A program made the position numbers and the translations under genes. The notes under the pieces were generated by a model, which had not been told where the DNA came from, did not search any database, and saw only the letters and a program-made list of their open reading frames with translations. This document shows positions 11,880 through 24,262 of a stretch of 64,000 nt of DNA, in pieces. Numbering within the stretch: the stretch's first letter is position 1; every line of letters begins with the position of its first letter. Source of the stretch: Rostratula benghalensis (taxonomy: Eukaryota > Chordata > Aves > Charadriiformes > Rostratulidae); contig VXAI01000179.1 in assembly GCA_013399305.1 (NCBI GenBank), positions 173,030 through 237,029 on the forward strand. Direction: 5' to 3'.

Positions 11880-14012
11880 AAAGCAAAACACTGAAGTACA
11901 GCATGTTAAAAAAGTTTTCTGCAAAATTCCGTCGAGTAAATTAGCTGGTATAAGTTAGCAAATCTCCATGAAAGTTAAAGTATTTGTCAAATATTGCTTG
12001 CTGAAATTATGTGTATAGTTTTTCATATATGGCCTTTCCTCTGTAGCTTCTGAATTAAAAAAAATTCATTACTTCTCAAGTGATCTGACTAGGGGGGGTC
12101 TCAACTATGCTTTGGAAGATACCAAGACTGAAGGCAGACTCTGACAGCTCAGGACAGTAGAAAATCTGCAAAACACATCATGGTTGAAACCCCACAGTAG
12201 TTATGATGCCTAAACCATACTCTGCATGCTTGACTTCATATGTACAGTCAACACGCTGAATACTGCAGCCTCAATAGAAACTGGGTGATTGTAAACCTGA
12301 AAACCAAAATAGAAAATCTTTTGCTAATGTATTGGTACAAAGAGCCATTCATAGAAAGGGTTGCCAGCATGGAAATGGAGCAGAATTGGTTTTGCACAAG
12401 TTCATCTGAATCTTTTCTCTCTTTGCTATTTATCTTGTTTTAATCTCTATCATGTCCTCACAAACACCCACAGTTATGTACAAAACAACACCCTGTACAG
12501 CAGCAGGCCCTCTTTTATATTACTGAACTGTCAAGAAAACCTTGTGCTTCTACTTTTTATAGTCACTATGACTTGACCCAGCTGAGAAGAAAGGAAAACA
12601 CAGTGACAGTGCCAAGAAATATACTGAGTTGCAGTCATCATCAGAGGCTTCCATTAATCATGGACAGAACTACAGCAAATAAGGAACATCTTTTTTAGGT
12701 TTTCTTTGTTTCAGTCTCCTAGGAGATTTATACAACTCTGATGTATATCAGGAACCTAGAGGATATATTTTTAAGGGCTCACTTACCCCATCTGAAATTG
12801 AGCAAACATGTAAAAATAAATAAAATAAAGCTGGCCTATGTTAAGTGCAAATGTTACAATAGTGTAAAGTGCGTGCTAAAGAGTTTTCTTTTTAAAATAA
12901 AAGCCAACCCCCTTCTCTCTTTCCATTGTTTCCAGTATCTTCTAAAGTTAGAAACAAAATACTCTCTCTGCTGACTTCATCCTTCCCACTTGGCAGAAGC
13001 TGGTATTTCTGTCTTCTCATTGGAGTGATACCAAATAAGCCCATTTCACGTTTCTTTGCTTTTGCTCTGGGATCGTTAGCAGTAAAGCTGTTTGTGTTTC
13101 TCCACTCGTGTAGCAATGCCACTCTCAGACAAAAGGACTTGAGTCCTTTCTGCTGGACTACGTGGCTATGGAAGAATAAATCTATATCTGCCAACCTGCT
13201 GTGTACCTGGTTCCTGCACAACTCTTTGGGAGGCAGCTTATGGGCAGCCACTTCTCTGAGTATTCCTGGAACTGCAGTGATCCCCAAGTTTCTTCATGTA
13301 TTTTGGGTCCTACAAACTTCACTTCTGCCTCAGCCTATATTTGTCCATTTTTTTTTGCACCAAAACAATTTGGTGTGGAAGATTGTCCTGAGACTATTTC
13401 GGTGTAAGCATATCCACAAGCATGGTGTTGCCAGCCCTGAAAATTAAGATGGAGCTAAAGGTGTGTGTGGGATAGTATTTTAGCTCTTTAAAGGTCAAAA
13501 ACAGTTCTGTGGAGAAGATAAGCACAAGGGTTATATCATGTCTGTCTACTTACTGCACTCAAAAGTGTCAGTGAAATTTGCTACAGTGACATTTATGTGT
13601 TGCAAAAAATGAATATGAAAAGAAAAAAAAAAGAAAAAAAGTTGAATCTTCACCTAAATTCTAATTCTAATTCTCAAAATTCTGCCTCAGTATACTTTTC
13701 TTTTTCAGAATTATACATACTTCTGTATAATCTTGCAAAGCAAGGAAAGTACCTGATATTTTTTTAACTTTTCCTTATGAATAACAATTTTTCAAACCTG
13801 AAACTTTACAAGAAGATGCTTATTATTTCCAAGTAATTTACATTGGCAGGCTTTTCTATGTCAAGGGTGAATTTTGTGTTCAAATCCAGTATGAGGTCTA
13901 TGAGATCTGTGCTGCAAAAGCCAGTGGCTCAGTTCAGGGTAGGAATGAAAATGAAGACTTTCTTTAATTCTAGCTAAATATTTAAATTGCAGTGCTATAA
14001 ATTATTCAGTGC
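11880..14012. other. Non-coding stretch with a window open on both strands
   Basis: AT-rich sequence. About 12892-13447 is free of stops in one plus frame (12926-13447) and, over most of its length, in one minus frame (12892-13293). Neither translation resembles a family I know, and the minus frame lacks an ATG at its start. An A-rich run sits at 13618-13640 and a triplet of ctaatt-like units at about 13658-13675. No exon is claimed. Confidence 0.5.
13618..13640. repeat. A-rich low-complexity run
   Basis: A run of A interrupted by two G. No polyadenylation signal or element body was recognised upstream, so it is not assigned to a retrocopy. Confidence 0.85.
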
Positions 14013-14264
14013 TGCCTGCTGACAGGACAAGGGGCAATGAGCACAAACTGGAATACACGAAATTCCTTCTCAATGTGAGGAAAAACTTCTTTACTCTGAG
14101 GGTGACAGAGTATAGGAGCAGGTTGCCCAGAGAGATTGTGGAGTTCCGTTCTCTGGATGCGTTCCTGTCCAACCTGCTCTGAGTGAACTTGTTTTATCCA
14201 GAGGTGGAGGATGCCAGATGATCTCCAAAAGTCCTTTCCAACCCCTGCAATTCTGTGATTATGA
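14013..14264 (+). mobile_element. CR1 LINE, 3' fragment
   Basis: The fragment starts within the terminal part of ORF2 and runs to the 3' end. Diagnostic pieces in order are: gacaaggggcaatgag, a block encoding the 'LR..FF' region (gaggaaaaacttctttactctgaggg region), ggttgcccagagagattgtggag, ctggatgcgttcctgtccaac, gatgatctccaaaagtcctttccaacc, and the tail ttctgtgattatgatgg. The insertion is 5' truncated to about 250 bp and moderately diverged. It carries no functional reading frame. Confidence 0.93.
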
Positions 14265-14281
14265 TGGCCTGTTCTCATTGG

Positions 14282-14319
14282 GAAAAAAAAATAGGAAAAA
14301 AAGAAAAAAAAAGAAAAAC
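14282..14319. repeat. A/G-rich low-complexity run just downstream of a CR1 copy
   Basis: Oligo-A interrupted by single G and T residues, starting about 18 bp after the CR1 end. CR1 elements do not end in poly-A, so it is probably an independent simple repeat. Confidence 0.8.
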
Positions 14320-14979
14320 ATGCTTTGGTTTAATTCTGCATCAGAATAAAAATGAATGTGAAAACCTTGAAATTTTTTCCTGAAATAACACTCCTGTTCT
14401 CTGGCCAGCTCTTATTTTGAAAGCCAACTTTACAAAACAAACAGAAAACAGATATTCATTGCTGCCTAAAGTTGCACAACAAGCAAGACTTAGCTTTTGG
14501 AAACACATGACAGAAAGGTGTTGTATTATTCAGCTAAGCAATGCTGCTGAAAGAGTTTTAAGTTCTCTTTTTGGGTGAGATTGCCACAGATACTTGAAAA
14601 CATTATAATGTAAGCTGGCACCAGCCTCGAAAAATATTTTCTTTTATTTATTTATTTACAAGTGTTGTAACACCCACATCCAAACACTTTGATATTGACT
14701 GCACGCCCTAATATTGCCGAAACACAACCCAATACAGTGTTACATGGATACTAATAAGCAACACTTCTGTATTGGCAGTGATAAAATTAGGGCACTAGCA
14801 ATGTGTACTTCTCTGCTTAAACAAAACTCATCTTCCAAGATCCTAAACAGACACAAGATAATGAAGCTAGTTCTAAGACAGACTGAGAAAAAGTGACCTT
14901 GGATCACTATAAAGTTATTACATATGATTTTCAAGGCATAAAGAATTACTGGGCTGAGAAGTAACACATTTCTATGTGG

Positions 14980-14997
14980 AAAAAAAAAAAAAAAAAA
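14980..14997. repeat. Oligo-A run
   Basis: Eighteen uninterrupted A. No AATAAA occurs in the preceding 40 bases, so a processed retrocopy is not supported. Confidence 0.85.
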
Positions 14998-17430
14998 GAA
15001 TATTAATATCTCTCTCTTTTCAAGTTAGTTGCTTCTACAATATTGATGTTCTGTAACAGCTTTTTCAGAGGAAAATTAGGAAACGAATCAAAAAGTCTAT
15101 TTTCCTAAGGCAGCAGGGATTATACTGGATTTTTGTTTAGTTGGTTGGTTTTACCCCATTTTTTTTCTCTGTTTAAAATTCAACTAATAGCAATATATTT
15201 TTTACATGCAGTTTTATTTTCTCAGTGAAACAAGAAAAAGAATGTCACACAAAGTCACAAAATATTTATTTACTTTGTATTATATAAATGCTATGTACTG
15301 ATTTAGAAGTTAGGCAGACCAATACTGCTGGTCAGAAGATGTGATGAATTCTCATTTCTATTCTCATTTTCATTTGGGAAAATAGACTTATATTCAGTCA
15401 CTTGCCCAGGGCAACATAAATGTTCAGAAACCACCTGCAAAGAATAAGTAGAATAAACCAGAATTACAGAGAAGAGTCCCTGGCTCCCAGCCAAGAAGGC
15501 TGTGAAAGAAACAATGCAATTTTGATTTAATCTAAACTTCTGTTCAAAAGAAAACTTAGATTCCCCAATGGAGGACAAGAACTCTGGTTTTAGGCTCATG
15601 AAACCTGAGTCCATCCCTCATTTTGCACCAAATGAGTGTGGACAAGCTCCTTTAGTGGGAGTGAGATCTGAATGGTGTGAATGAAATGCAATTTGCAGCC
15701 TGGGATCTGCTCTTTATTAATCATTTGTTTAACTCTTAGGAGTACTCAAGGGCCCTACTGAGGATCATGCCCTACTATGAAAACTCAGTGCAGAATGCAT
15801 CACCCACAACAGCTCAGGTCCTGAAGAGAACTTAAAAAGAGAAACCACGGAAGGGAACAAGAGCAGGACGTGTTGTCAGGACAAAGTATTTGCCAGCCAC
15901 AATTTTGCTTAGCTTCTCAGTAAAAACTGGGGGCTGTGTTTTTTTCATGAGTTTCCTACAATATATCTCTCTAAGTGGATTCTGTCGGGGAGAACTTCTT
16001 GGTAATTAAAGCTCAAAGACTGGATTTTTTGTTGCTTTTGAGAAAGAAGGGAAACTCTGCATGACCTCCAATTAGGTTTGAGCAAAACTGAAACAGGTTT
16101 CAGAACTGAAATGCAGCCCCAAAGTGATTTACATCTGCTCAGTGGGAACCAAAGGAGGAAGGAAATACTAGCAGTACCATCTTCCAAGACATGTCTGGTC
16201 CTGTTAATATTTGTTGAGTTGTGGTATAGTTAAAACGTTCCAATACTGTGAAAAATGATGTGGCAGAATATGTTAGCAATTAACAGCGTATACCACAGCA
16301 ATGGAAAGCTCTTAGTGCTTCATACTATCCACATTGAGATGTGGTCAAAGGAGAGAAACTAGGTTTCATTTTGGCTGTAAGGCAGAACCCAAGTAATCTA
16401 AAATGAAAGGAAAGAAAGATGGTTCGCAATAACTAATCCCTGTGGAGGACCTGATTTCTGCACGGACATTTGTTTAGAAATTAAGCACTAACACAAAGTC
16501 ACGGTGACTAATTTCCATTGATCTTAATAAAAGAGAAAGAGACACTAGCCTATTGGAAGTATCAGTGATTTTATGCATTTTTAAGCCCAAGTGTTCAATG
16601 TATGTAAGTCAACTTCTGAGACATCATGCAATTAGCTTTAGAAGTGCAAAACTGCAAGCAATGAATGCTGCTAGCTTCACAATTTGCTTCTTTTATTTGC
16701 TCTCATGCAATGAGGAGGGCAGTCACTGCTTTTTAATGGAAGATACGGCAGAGCGACATCTCTCTAGAAACTGAAAACTGAAGCAAGGACCATCTATCCC
16801 ACACATAATGTGTTATAGAGGTCTCCATAATATCTTGGGGGCACTTGGAAGAGTCAGGCTGAAAGAAACTTAATTAATTTTAGGGTGAAACTCAGTGATG
16901 ATGCAAAGAACTGGATGCACTTACGCAGAAGGATCTCAGTCTATGCTTATATGAAGACAAACATCACTATTCACAAAAGATCTCTTAGATGTATTCAGTG
17001 GCTCACTTCTGGTTTTAGCATCCCTTCTAGATAAGAATGTCGTGTTATCTCAGCTAAGTATACATCTACATCTTTCTAACTTGTTGCTGCTTCTTCAGAG
17101 CACTCCCCTCTACCTCCCATCACCATATTTCTCATTTTCCAAGACTTATCTTTAAAAATGAAATCTTCCTATGCAAAGACTGAAAACCTCAAAGAGTACA
17201 TCCACAGACCTTTATTAGAAAGGCAATTGTTCTAGTTTGGAAACATGACATGACGTGAGGAATCCCATCCAACTTCAAGGTGTCCTAAATGTAGGCATGC
17301 GGACGCATGACCATTTTCTAAACTGCTCTTACAGAACATTGACAGAAGTAGATGTGGGATTTTTGACATCTACCTGGTATCCTCGGTTGACAAACTCAGA
17401 CATTTACACATAGAAAGATGAACACATATA

Positions 17431-17470
17431 TTTCAAAGCTACAGCTTTGAAATTTCAAAGCACAGCTTTC
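17431..17470. repeat. Palindrome and its partial tandem copy
   Basis: Unit 1 (17431-17452) has perfect 10-bp arms, tttcaaagct and agctttgaaa, separated by 'ac'. It is followed at once by a second, slightly shorter copy beginning tttcaaagcacagctttc (17453-17470). The arrangement suggests tandem duplication of a small palindrome. Confidence 0.8.
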
Positions 17471-17579
17471 ATGGCAGAGATGAGTAAATTATCAGTATCA
17501 GTGTGTTCCTTATGCCCTAAGTTTTACCAACCATTAGTACCTCATCAGAGCAACATGTATGTACCTATGTCTTGAATGT

Positions 17580-17602
17580 TGTGTGTGTGTGTGTGTGTGT
17601 GT
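17580..17602. repeat. (GT)n microsatellite
   Basis: About eleven uninterrupted TG/GT dinucleotide units. It is a simple sequence repeat and likely length-polymorphic. Confidence 0.95.
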
Positions 17603-20600
17603 TCAGAATACACAGGCGTTTAGACATCCTACCTTTGTTCATCCATAAGTTATTCCCTCATAGTTACTGGGGGGGTTTTGTGCTACATTTGTTGAAAGGG
17701 AAAGACATGAAAAAAACTGACAGAATTGGAGTAAGAAATTTGAGTGGACCCCTAATGTTGGGGCACTAGAGCAAGAGAAATATGTATACACTATTCTGCA
17801 TAACTGTACCCACACTAGGGGTTTCAATAACATAAATTCTGTTAGTTTCTATGTCAATATTGTCAAATTGGTACTAGAGTTGGCCAGAAAACAAGAATTT
17901 TATTTTGCGAAAAGTCATGGTTTCAGAAATAATTTTCAGTCTGCACTGGGATAACGCTGAGAACATTCCAGAAAAATCTGCAGCAAAAATGCATGTGAAA
18001 AAGTATTTTCTCCTTGTATCTTGTAACTCCCTCATGTGCTCACAGGGACTACTGTATTGCAGCTGTACTAGTAAATGAAATTGCCCGGGGACTGCTGTCT
18101 GCCCTCAGGCCAGCTCGCATGGTTTGTGTTGACACAGTTAATTGCTTTGACCCCCCAAAACATGCTGACTGCATCTATACTGGCTCATACTATCCCCTCA
18201 GCTGTGCTGGGACATTTTTGGGAGAGAGGTTGTTAGCCCAGGCCACACTATTGCCAAGACCCATGCTAACAATTTAACTGTATTTACAATCATCTGCCTA
18301 TGCTCAGGTTTGCCCTGGTCCTGTTTCGCACGCTGAAATAAGATTGCTCAGGAGACCATATTCAAGTCCTTGCTCTTGTTTGTCTATGCCAAAGGAGTTT
18401 CCCATGCCATTAGCTATTTTAAGGAGTGATTCTCGCTGCCTGGTTTTGATGAGAAATTCCAGCCTCTGCTTGCAAAACTGTCCTGACAAAAAATTTAATG
18501 GAAACACATGCACTGGTGTAAAAAGTTCAGATGAATCTGCATTTTTCTTCAAAAAATCATGCTGCTGACAAATTCCACCAGTGCAGAGATTGATTTAAGA
18601 CATGCCTTCATTGAAGTATTCATCTGTACTTCAGACCTTGAATGTATCTGGCTGGTTTTCCAAGGCCATAGTTGCTAATGCAGTTCACTCCGTAGCAATT
18701 ACATTGTGGTTTTATCTACGTAAGAGATGGATTAAACAATCTTGCAGATATCAAAGGGTATAAGTATTCCTCTTTCTTTTAGTCTCTTTTTTGTTCATTA
18801 TCTTCCTGACTGTAGTGGCTTTACTTACTCCTAACAAAGCTGATAGATACAGTGTGTATGGAGACTATTAGTGCACATATGCTTTCTCCTACACTAATTC
18901 CTAAAGAAATGTACCTCCTTGAGCATTCATCAATGCAAGAACCAAGTATTTCAATAATGAGAGAAAAATAAACAAAGGGATTTGAGTGGACTGAATGTTC
19001 ATTTGAATTTTATTAAGTTTTCCTCAGATATTCTTATTTTTGTCATTCTGCATGCATCTTCACATTTTTTCCTTTTCCTTTCTTGTTTATTAAACAAGTC
19101 ATTACTTCGGTAAAGAGAAACATGTTCTCTTAATTCCAGCTCACTTCAGAACCTGCTTTCACACCATAGAAAAATGAATAGGGAAATCTTGAGCATGTTT
19201 GAAGTGGTTTTAAAATTCTTCCCCTCTTTATAAGACAAGTTATGTTTATCAGTAGCTTTAACTTTAGGGGATCTACAAAGGGACTGGCATGTCAGCAGAA
19301 GACTTATAAGTCTCCCTAACAGTATCAAAGACATTAGGGCTCTCTCGATGGTAGGATGCTAGAGTTGCACACTAAAGATAGCAGACACATGCTTCATGGA
19401 AGTAGCACTACTGAAATATAAACAAGCCTCCTTCATCCAGACATTTTTTGTTATGTTTACAGATTAAATCTCAGGATGTGTATATTAGATGTTCTTGTTT
19501 CAGGATATTAATGGCAAAATGAACCTGTTTTTGATGTTTAAGTCACATTAATGTCTGATGGACTGTTAAAATGTTAAAGGGTACACCAGGCATGCTGTAG
19601 TATGTGACATATGTTAGTCATACCATACTAGCTAGGAATTTGGATTTGTTTATAATGAACATAAATTGACTGAATTTAACCCCCTTCTACCTCCCCCAAC
19701 AGTTAAATCACATTAGGTTCCATTTCCTCTGAAAGACAGTCTTGAAAAATTAGATGAAACATGAAAAGCAGTTGTATTCAGATTTCAACAGTAGTACATA
19801 AAACTAACCTGCTTAGCAATATGAATTTATATGGCTTGTGGACAAATAATTTGATATCAGAGGAACATTCAGAGGTAGCTGATTGTTCTTCAGCAGTTTA
19901 GCATAATAATCATCCTAATCATCCTCTCAAGCCACGGACTAATTGCTATCATTACAATAAATCATTTTAATCCTGGACACATTTGTGCTTAAGGGCATTT
20001 AATTGACTCTCTATTGTAAAAATGCTGAGCATGAACATCATCAAAACTGAACTCCAGACAGACTTAAAGGTAGGGAAGTCAAAAGAAGCAGAATAGTTTA
20101 GTTCAGATTTTAGAGCTGATGCTGATTCATTTCACAGGAACTAAGGTTGCCTCATTATTTCCTTATTCTTCCCACCTGCTTCTATCCCATGTTTATTTCT
20201 TTATACTAGCATTAGAAACCGTTTTGGTAAAAGGCAATGGTTTTACTCTTTGCTTCAGTGATGGATTTTCAGCGCATGACCAGATCGTTATGACATTGCA
20301 TAAAAGCTGAAATGTACCTTTTTTTAAACATTGTTAATCCACATGTGAGTATGTGGGTTGTGGGTGGAGGGAAGGATTGCTTGGTTGTTAAGGGCCTTGG
20401 TGTTTTGTCGCTATGGTAGATTTTGGAGTAAAGGAAAACTTAGATAGCTGTCAAAGGCAAGGAGCTGCATATATACTGGGAGCTGCTGTAGCAATAGGAG
20501 CCTTCTTCACTTCAGCTCAGCCTGCCAGAGGATCTCAGAGGAAGGTGTCTGTCTCCTTCCAGAGTCCAGTTGTGGTTAGGGGGACATCTCAACATGAGTC

Positions 20601-21929
20601 ATCACCTGTGTTGACCTACATACAGAGGAAGACCCTAAGTGGTGACCTGGAGGGCAGTAAAAAGCAAAGATGTCTAAGCGCTAGGGAGCAATTCCGGTCT
20701 GAGTTCTATACTGCTAGTGAGGAAAGGAGGGAAGACAGTGGCTGAGAAATGTGGTCAGCTCTACAGCACCACCAGCACTTGAATAAAACATGGCTGAGAA
20801 ATGCTTTAAAATATTGCCAGTGGATTGAACTCATAGTGTCTGGGAAAATCAGGCAGTGAAAATACTTTTCTCTCCGCATTTTCTCTCTTCTCTGTATATA
20901 CACCCCTTTCCCTTGTGCCAGGCAGCACAGCAGAGGTGTCAGTGATAGTGAAGACATCTCTGCTGGCTTTACAACAGCCAGAGAGCCCATCTTCTCAAAG
21001 GAAATATTCAGACAGAACATCCAGATGGTACAGATCATTTTCCACTGCTATGAAGCGAGCTATGAAGCAGCACAAAATGAACTCAATAGGCTGAGGGACC
21101 TGGCTCCTTATAGCAAATTTGTATTGGAAGACACTGTTACACAGATTGATGCTAATAAATAAACTTATCAAACCTGATGCTCTAAACCTGTAGGTATGTA
21201 GAAATGGTTCCTTTCTGGTTTCTTGAACATGCCCTTCACTGAGGCAAATGAGAGCAACCATGAACTTCAACAAGTCAGGTATTTTAATGTTTTAAACTAA
21301 CACAACTATAGTTTCAGAATTGATAATATTTCATTTTATGTCCTCTACCCACTTAGAATTTTGCAAGGTGACATAAAAAGGCCACCAATTTCTTCTCAGT
21401 TTCACATGAAGAAAAGTGGTTTGGTACAGGGTATTCTTGCAGTTGTGGAAACAGAATTTAGGTCCTGGCCCTGCAAGTGTGAAGTCCTCTCTGAGGAACA
21501 GTGAATCTTTTTTCTTTTCAGCTTTTTAAGATGTTTATGACTGACACACTCTTGGTGGAATATCAACAATAAATCATATCTACATATTAAATAAATTTGC
21601 AGAGGATTTTCAGATTTGGTTTTAGGCCAGTTAGCCACAATTTCCAAAATTTTTAAAATTATTTGGAAGAGAAAGTTTTTAGAAAAAAAGTCCTGTAACA
21701 ACCAAAAGGTCTCAGAGAGAAATAGTTTATTATGATTGAAATTTTAATTGTATTGAGAACACAAAATGAAACACAACATAAGAAAATTAAAAATAAAAAA
21801 CTATTAGTCTGCTTCCAAAATTATGAAACAGGCCATTTTGGCAATATCAGAATATTTCTTTCTGCCAAAATTTAATTTCAACAAATCTAATAGGACTCTG
21901 CAAAGCATTTTGGGTTTAGAACAACTGAA

Positions 21930-21963
21930 TTTTTCTTTTTTTTTTTTTTTTATTTTTATTTTT
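21930..21963. repeat. Poly-T tract
   Basis: A T-run with three interruptions (C, A, A) over 34 bp. No mobile element body is recognised beside it. Confidence 0.85.
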
Positions 21964-22540
21964 CCTGGCCAGAAATAACACACTAGTGATTCTAAGAATA
22001 TATGACTAATTCACCTGTATCTGCACATTTTACTAGTGAGCACCAAGCTAACATTGTTAAAATTAGTTTCTATTTTGAGAGACAGCAAATACAGTTTCAA
22101 TTAGATGTTAAAGAATTCAATTTAGATGCAATTAAAGTGGTAAAGTGATTAGAAAATGGGTTCTTATACTGATGTAAGAATTTGACAGACATAAAAGTTG
22201 ATTCCACAAGTTCTATTTTTGATCCTGGTACCGAAAAATAGGATTTATATCACCTTATTTTAGTTATTTAAATGATTTAAATGTTATGCCAGGGCTACTT
22301 TGTGTATAGTTAAAGTGGGTAGAGAGCAGTCCCATTAGAAGATTCATCCCATCCTAAATAGGTGCCTAAATGTAGGTGAGATAAATTTCCCTCCATAAAT
22401 TTATGCAGCCCGAGTGAAGTGTTTGAAGAATGCTGTCACATTTTGGCTGAGTATTCCAGTATTTTCAAACTGCTGATATCACTAGAAAATAAGACAAAAT
22501 GGCTTATGGGAAAATGAAAACAACTCACGGTCAAAGGTAT

Positions 22541-22613
22541 GGTAGTTCTTGATATTTCATAAGACACCACTTATAAAACCTCTGCTCAGACTAATGTCCC
22601 ACCCTTCTCACCC
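22541..22613 (+). repeat. Copy A of an unassigned dispersed repeat
   Basis: This stretch aligns by eye with 24192-24262 in the same orientation. Shared blocks in order are: ggtagt, ttgatatttc, gaca-cacttataaaa, cctct, tca, tccca, ctcacc, with small indels and roughly 80% match over about 73 bp. The family is not recognised. It could be an old solitary-LTR piece, a transposon remnant or a local duplication. Confidence 0.6.
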
Positions 22614-24191
22614 TGTGATAAAAGAAAGAAAATGGAAAACAAAGAGATTCAAAGCAGACCTTCCTCAGGACAGGGCTCCATCCCTCCACGCAGCAGCACT
22701 GCTGACGTTCTCAGCCACCAGACTCTGCTGATGAATATGGAGTCTATACCTGCCTTATTATTTTCTCCTTACATACAATGATCTAGAGAAAGTGTTTTCG
22801 CTTTATACAACGTGAGAAAAGACTTGGAAACGAGGAACTTCTGTTTACTTTCTTTTAGGCTTTCAGAGGAATTGCGACACAAAGAACAGCCATCTTAAAA
22901 GTAAAACTTATAACACAATGAGTTTTGCCCCAAAGGAACATCCAAGCCCTTCATTATCTGTTAAGTACAGTCCTTTGACATATCTAGGATAGGATTTAAG
23001 CATAAATGGTTGTCAAATCACTCTTACAGTCTTATGGTACACTGTGGGTCCTATGGGAATAGAGTGGAAAATTTGTCTTTAAATGTATATGAGTAGAGCT
23101 TCGAGAGGCTATGTGGATCTCAAATTTGTCTTCAGGGTATACACCAGTTCCTAAGACTGCTACTTTTTTGTGACATAGCTTGTGTGGGGGTAGAGCCAGA
23201 ATATTAAGCTCATTACTTCCAGATGGAAAGGTTGGACAAGACAGAAATCCTTGGCATTGGGACCATGGACAGAGTGGTGTGATATGGACATGACATATTG
23301 AAGTAATCTAGATAGAAGATACGATGTTAGCCAAGGTTGTCAGTTGGATACTTTTAAAAACATTATATGGTTTGTAACAAGGTATTGTGTATCCTTCAAA
23401 ACCCTCCAGATTGAAATCCTGGAAAGACTGTGGGGAAAATTGTGATTATTTTGCTTAAGTTACTAGAGTTCATTTTATATATATTAAGAGCTTGGCATCA
23501 TTTGCCTGCAAGAAATTTTAGGCCAGCAATTTATACCGTACGAGCAATGTACATCATGTAGCAGCAGCGCTTAAATGAGTCCAGGTGCTCGTTTGTAACT
23601 TGGGATCTTGTGTGTTCTTACTCATGGGCTATACACCGATAATAGTGCAGCGCCTCAGATGAGAATGCAACTCAGATATGTTTCATGAACCACACATCTT
23701 TTTATAGAAGATGTTTGCAGGAGACCCTTATGGCTACACTGAGGGCTTTCCACCAGGGGGCATGTAAAGCCCACAAGATTAATCACTTTCCACTGTATTT
23801 TCCTTTGGATGCTTTGCCAAGAAGTGTTGCTTAAAGCCCATTTTGCAGTCAGAATCCACATCATACAAATTCAAAATTTATGTTAGCTAAGCAAAAAGTG
23901 GGAACTAATGGGGACATATTGCAAAGACTTGAAGAGAAGTGGGTAGTGGATGCAGTCCTTTGCATAGTCTTCCTTGTCCAAAACAGCTATATGTCCACTG
24001 TTGATTGGTGTTCCTATTTGCAAAATACTTGTTCATATGTATGAGACACTTATTCTTTCTCTCATTTCAAAGAACTTTTATTCAAAAACTTTTCACTGGA
24101 GCTGTTGTGTACAGCAGAGGACAGGTTTAACTCTTCTTTTTTGGACATAGACAAGATAATGTGTTTCAGTACCTCTGGAATGAACAGATAA
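22614..24191. other. Stretch between two diverged direct repeats, no gene seen
   Basis: About 1.6 kb of AT-rich sequence with no recognised exon. The flanking direct repeats raise the possibility of a decayed element, but I saw no gag, pol, env, primer-binding or polypurine signature inside. The longest minus frame (23655-23864) is unrecognised. Confidence 0.45.
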
Positions 24192-24262
24192 GGTAGTCCA
24201 TTGATATTTCTTAGGACATCACTTATAAAAACCTCTTTTCAACATGATATCCCAGTCTCACC
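24192..24262 (+). repeat. Copy B of an unassigned dispersed repeat
   Basis: This is the partner of 22541-22613, about 1.65 kb downstream in direct orientation. It has the same ordered blocks (ggtagtcc, ttgatatttctta, acttataaaa, acctct, tctcacc). Similarity fades quickly on both sides, so the shared unit is short or its ends have decayed. Confidence 0.6.

Larger units (their letters stand above)
14320..22540. other. Unique AT-rich non-coding DNA, no gene seen
   Basis: No exon or known transposon is recognised. Minor structures inside are an oligo-A run (14980-14997), a tandemly duplicated palindrome (17431-17470), a GT microsatellite (17580-17602) and a poly-T tract (21930-21963). 19850-20030 has several TAATT/ATTAAT cores and looks like a possible conserved non-coding element, which is inference only. 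The 110-codon ATG frame at 20413-20745 has no recognisable domain. Confidence 0.55.

Noticed and set aside
14980..14997. Oligo-A run as the tail of a processed retrocopy
   Set aside because: No AATAAA signal or transcript-like body upstream. The same applies to the runs at 28624, 50864 and 61886.
17580..17602. GT repeat as a Z-DNA regulatory element
   Set aside because: It is an ordinary microsatellite with no nearby promoter or gene.
20413..20745. 110-codon ATG frame that looks slightly protein-like
   Set aside because: No recognised motif. The minus frame at 20706-21038 only touches its end. Without homology it cannot be called.
22614..24191. Endogenous retrovirus internal region between the two direct repeats
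   Set aside because: No gag, protease, RT, integrase or env similarity was seen in any frame, and no primer-binding site was evident. Only the repeat pair itself is reported.
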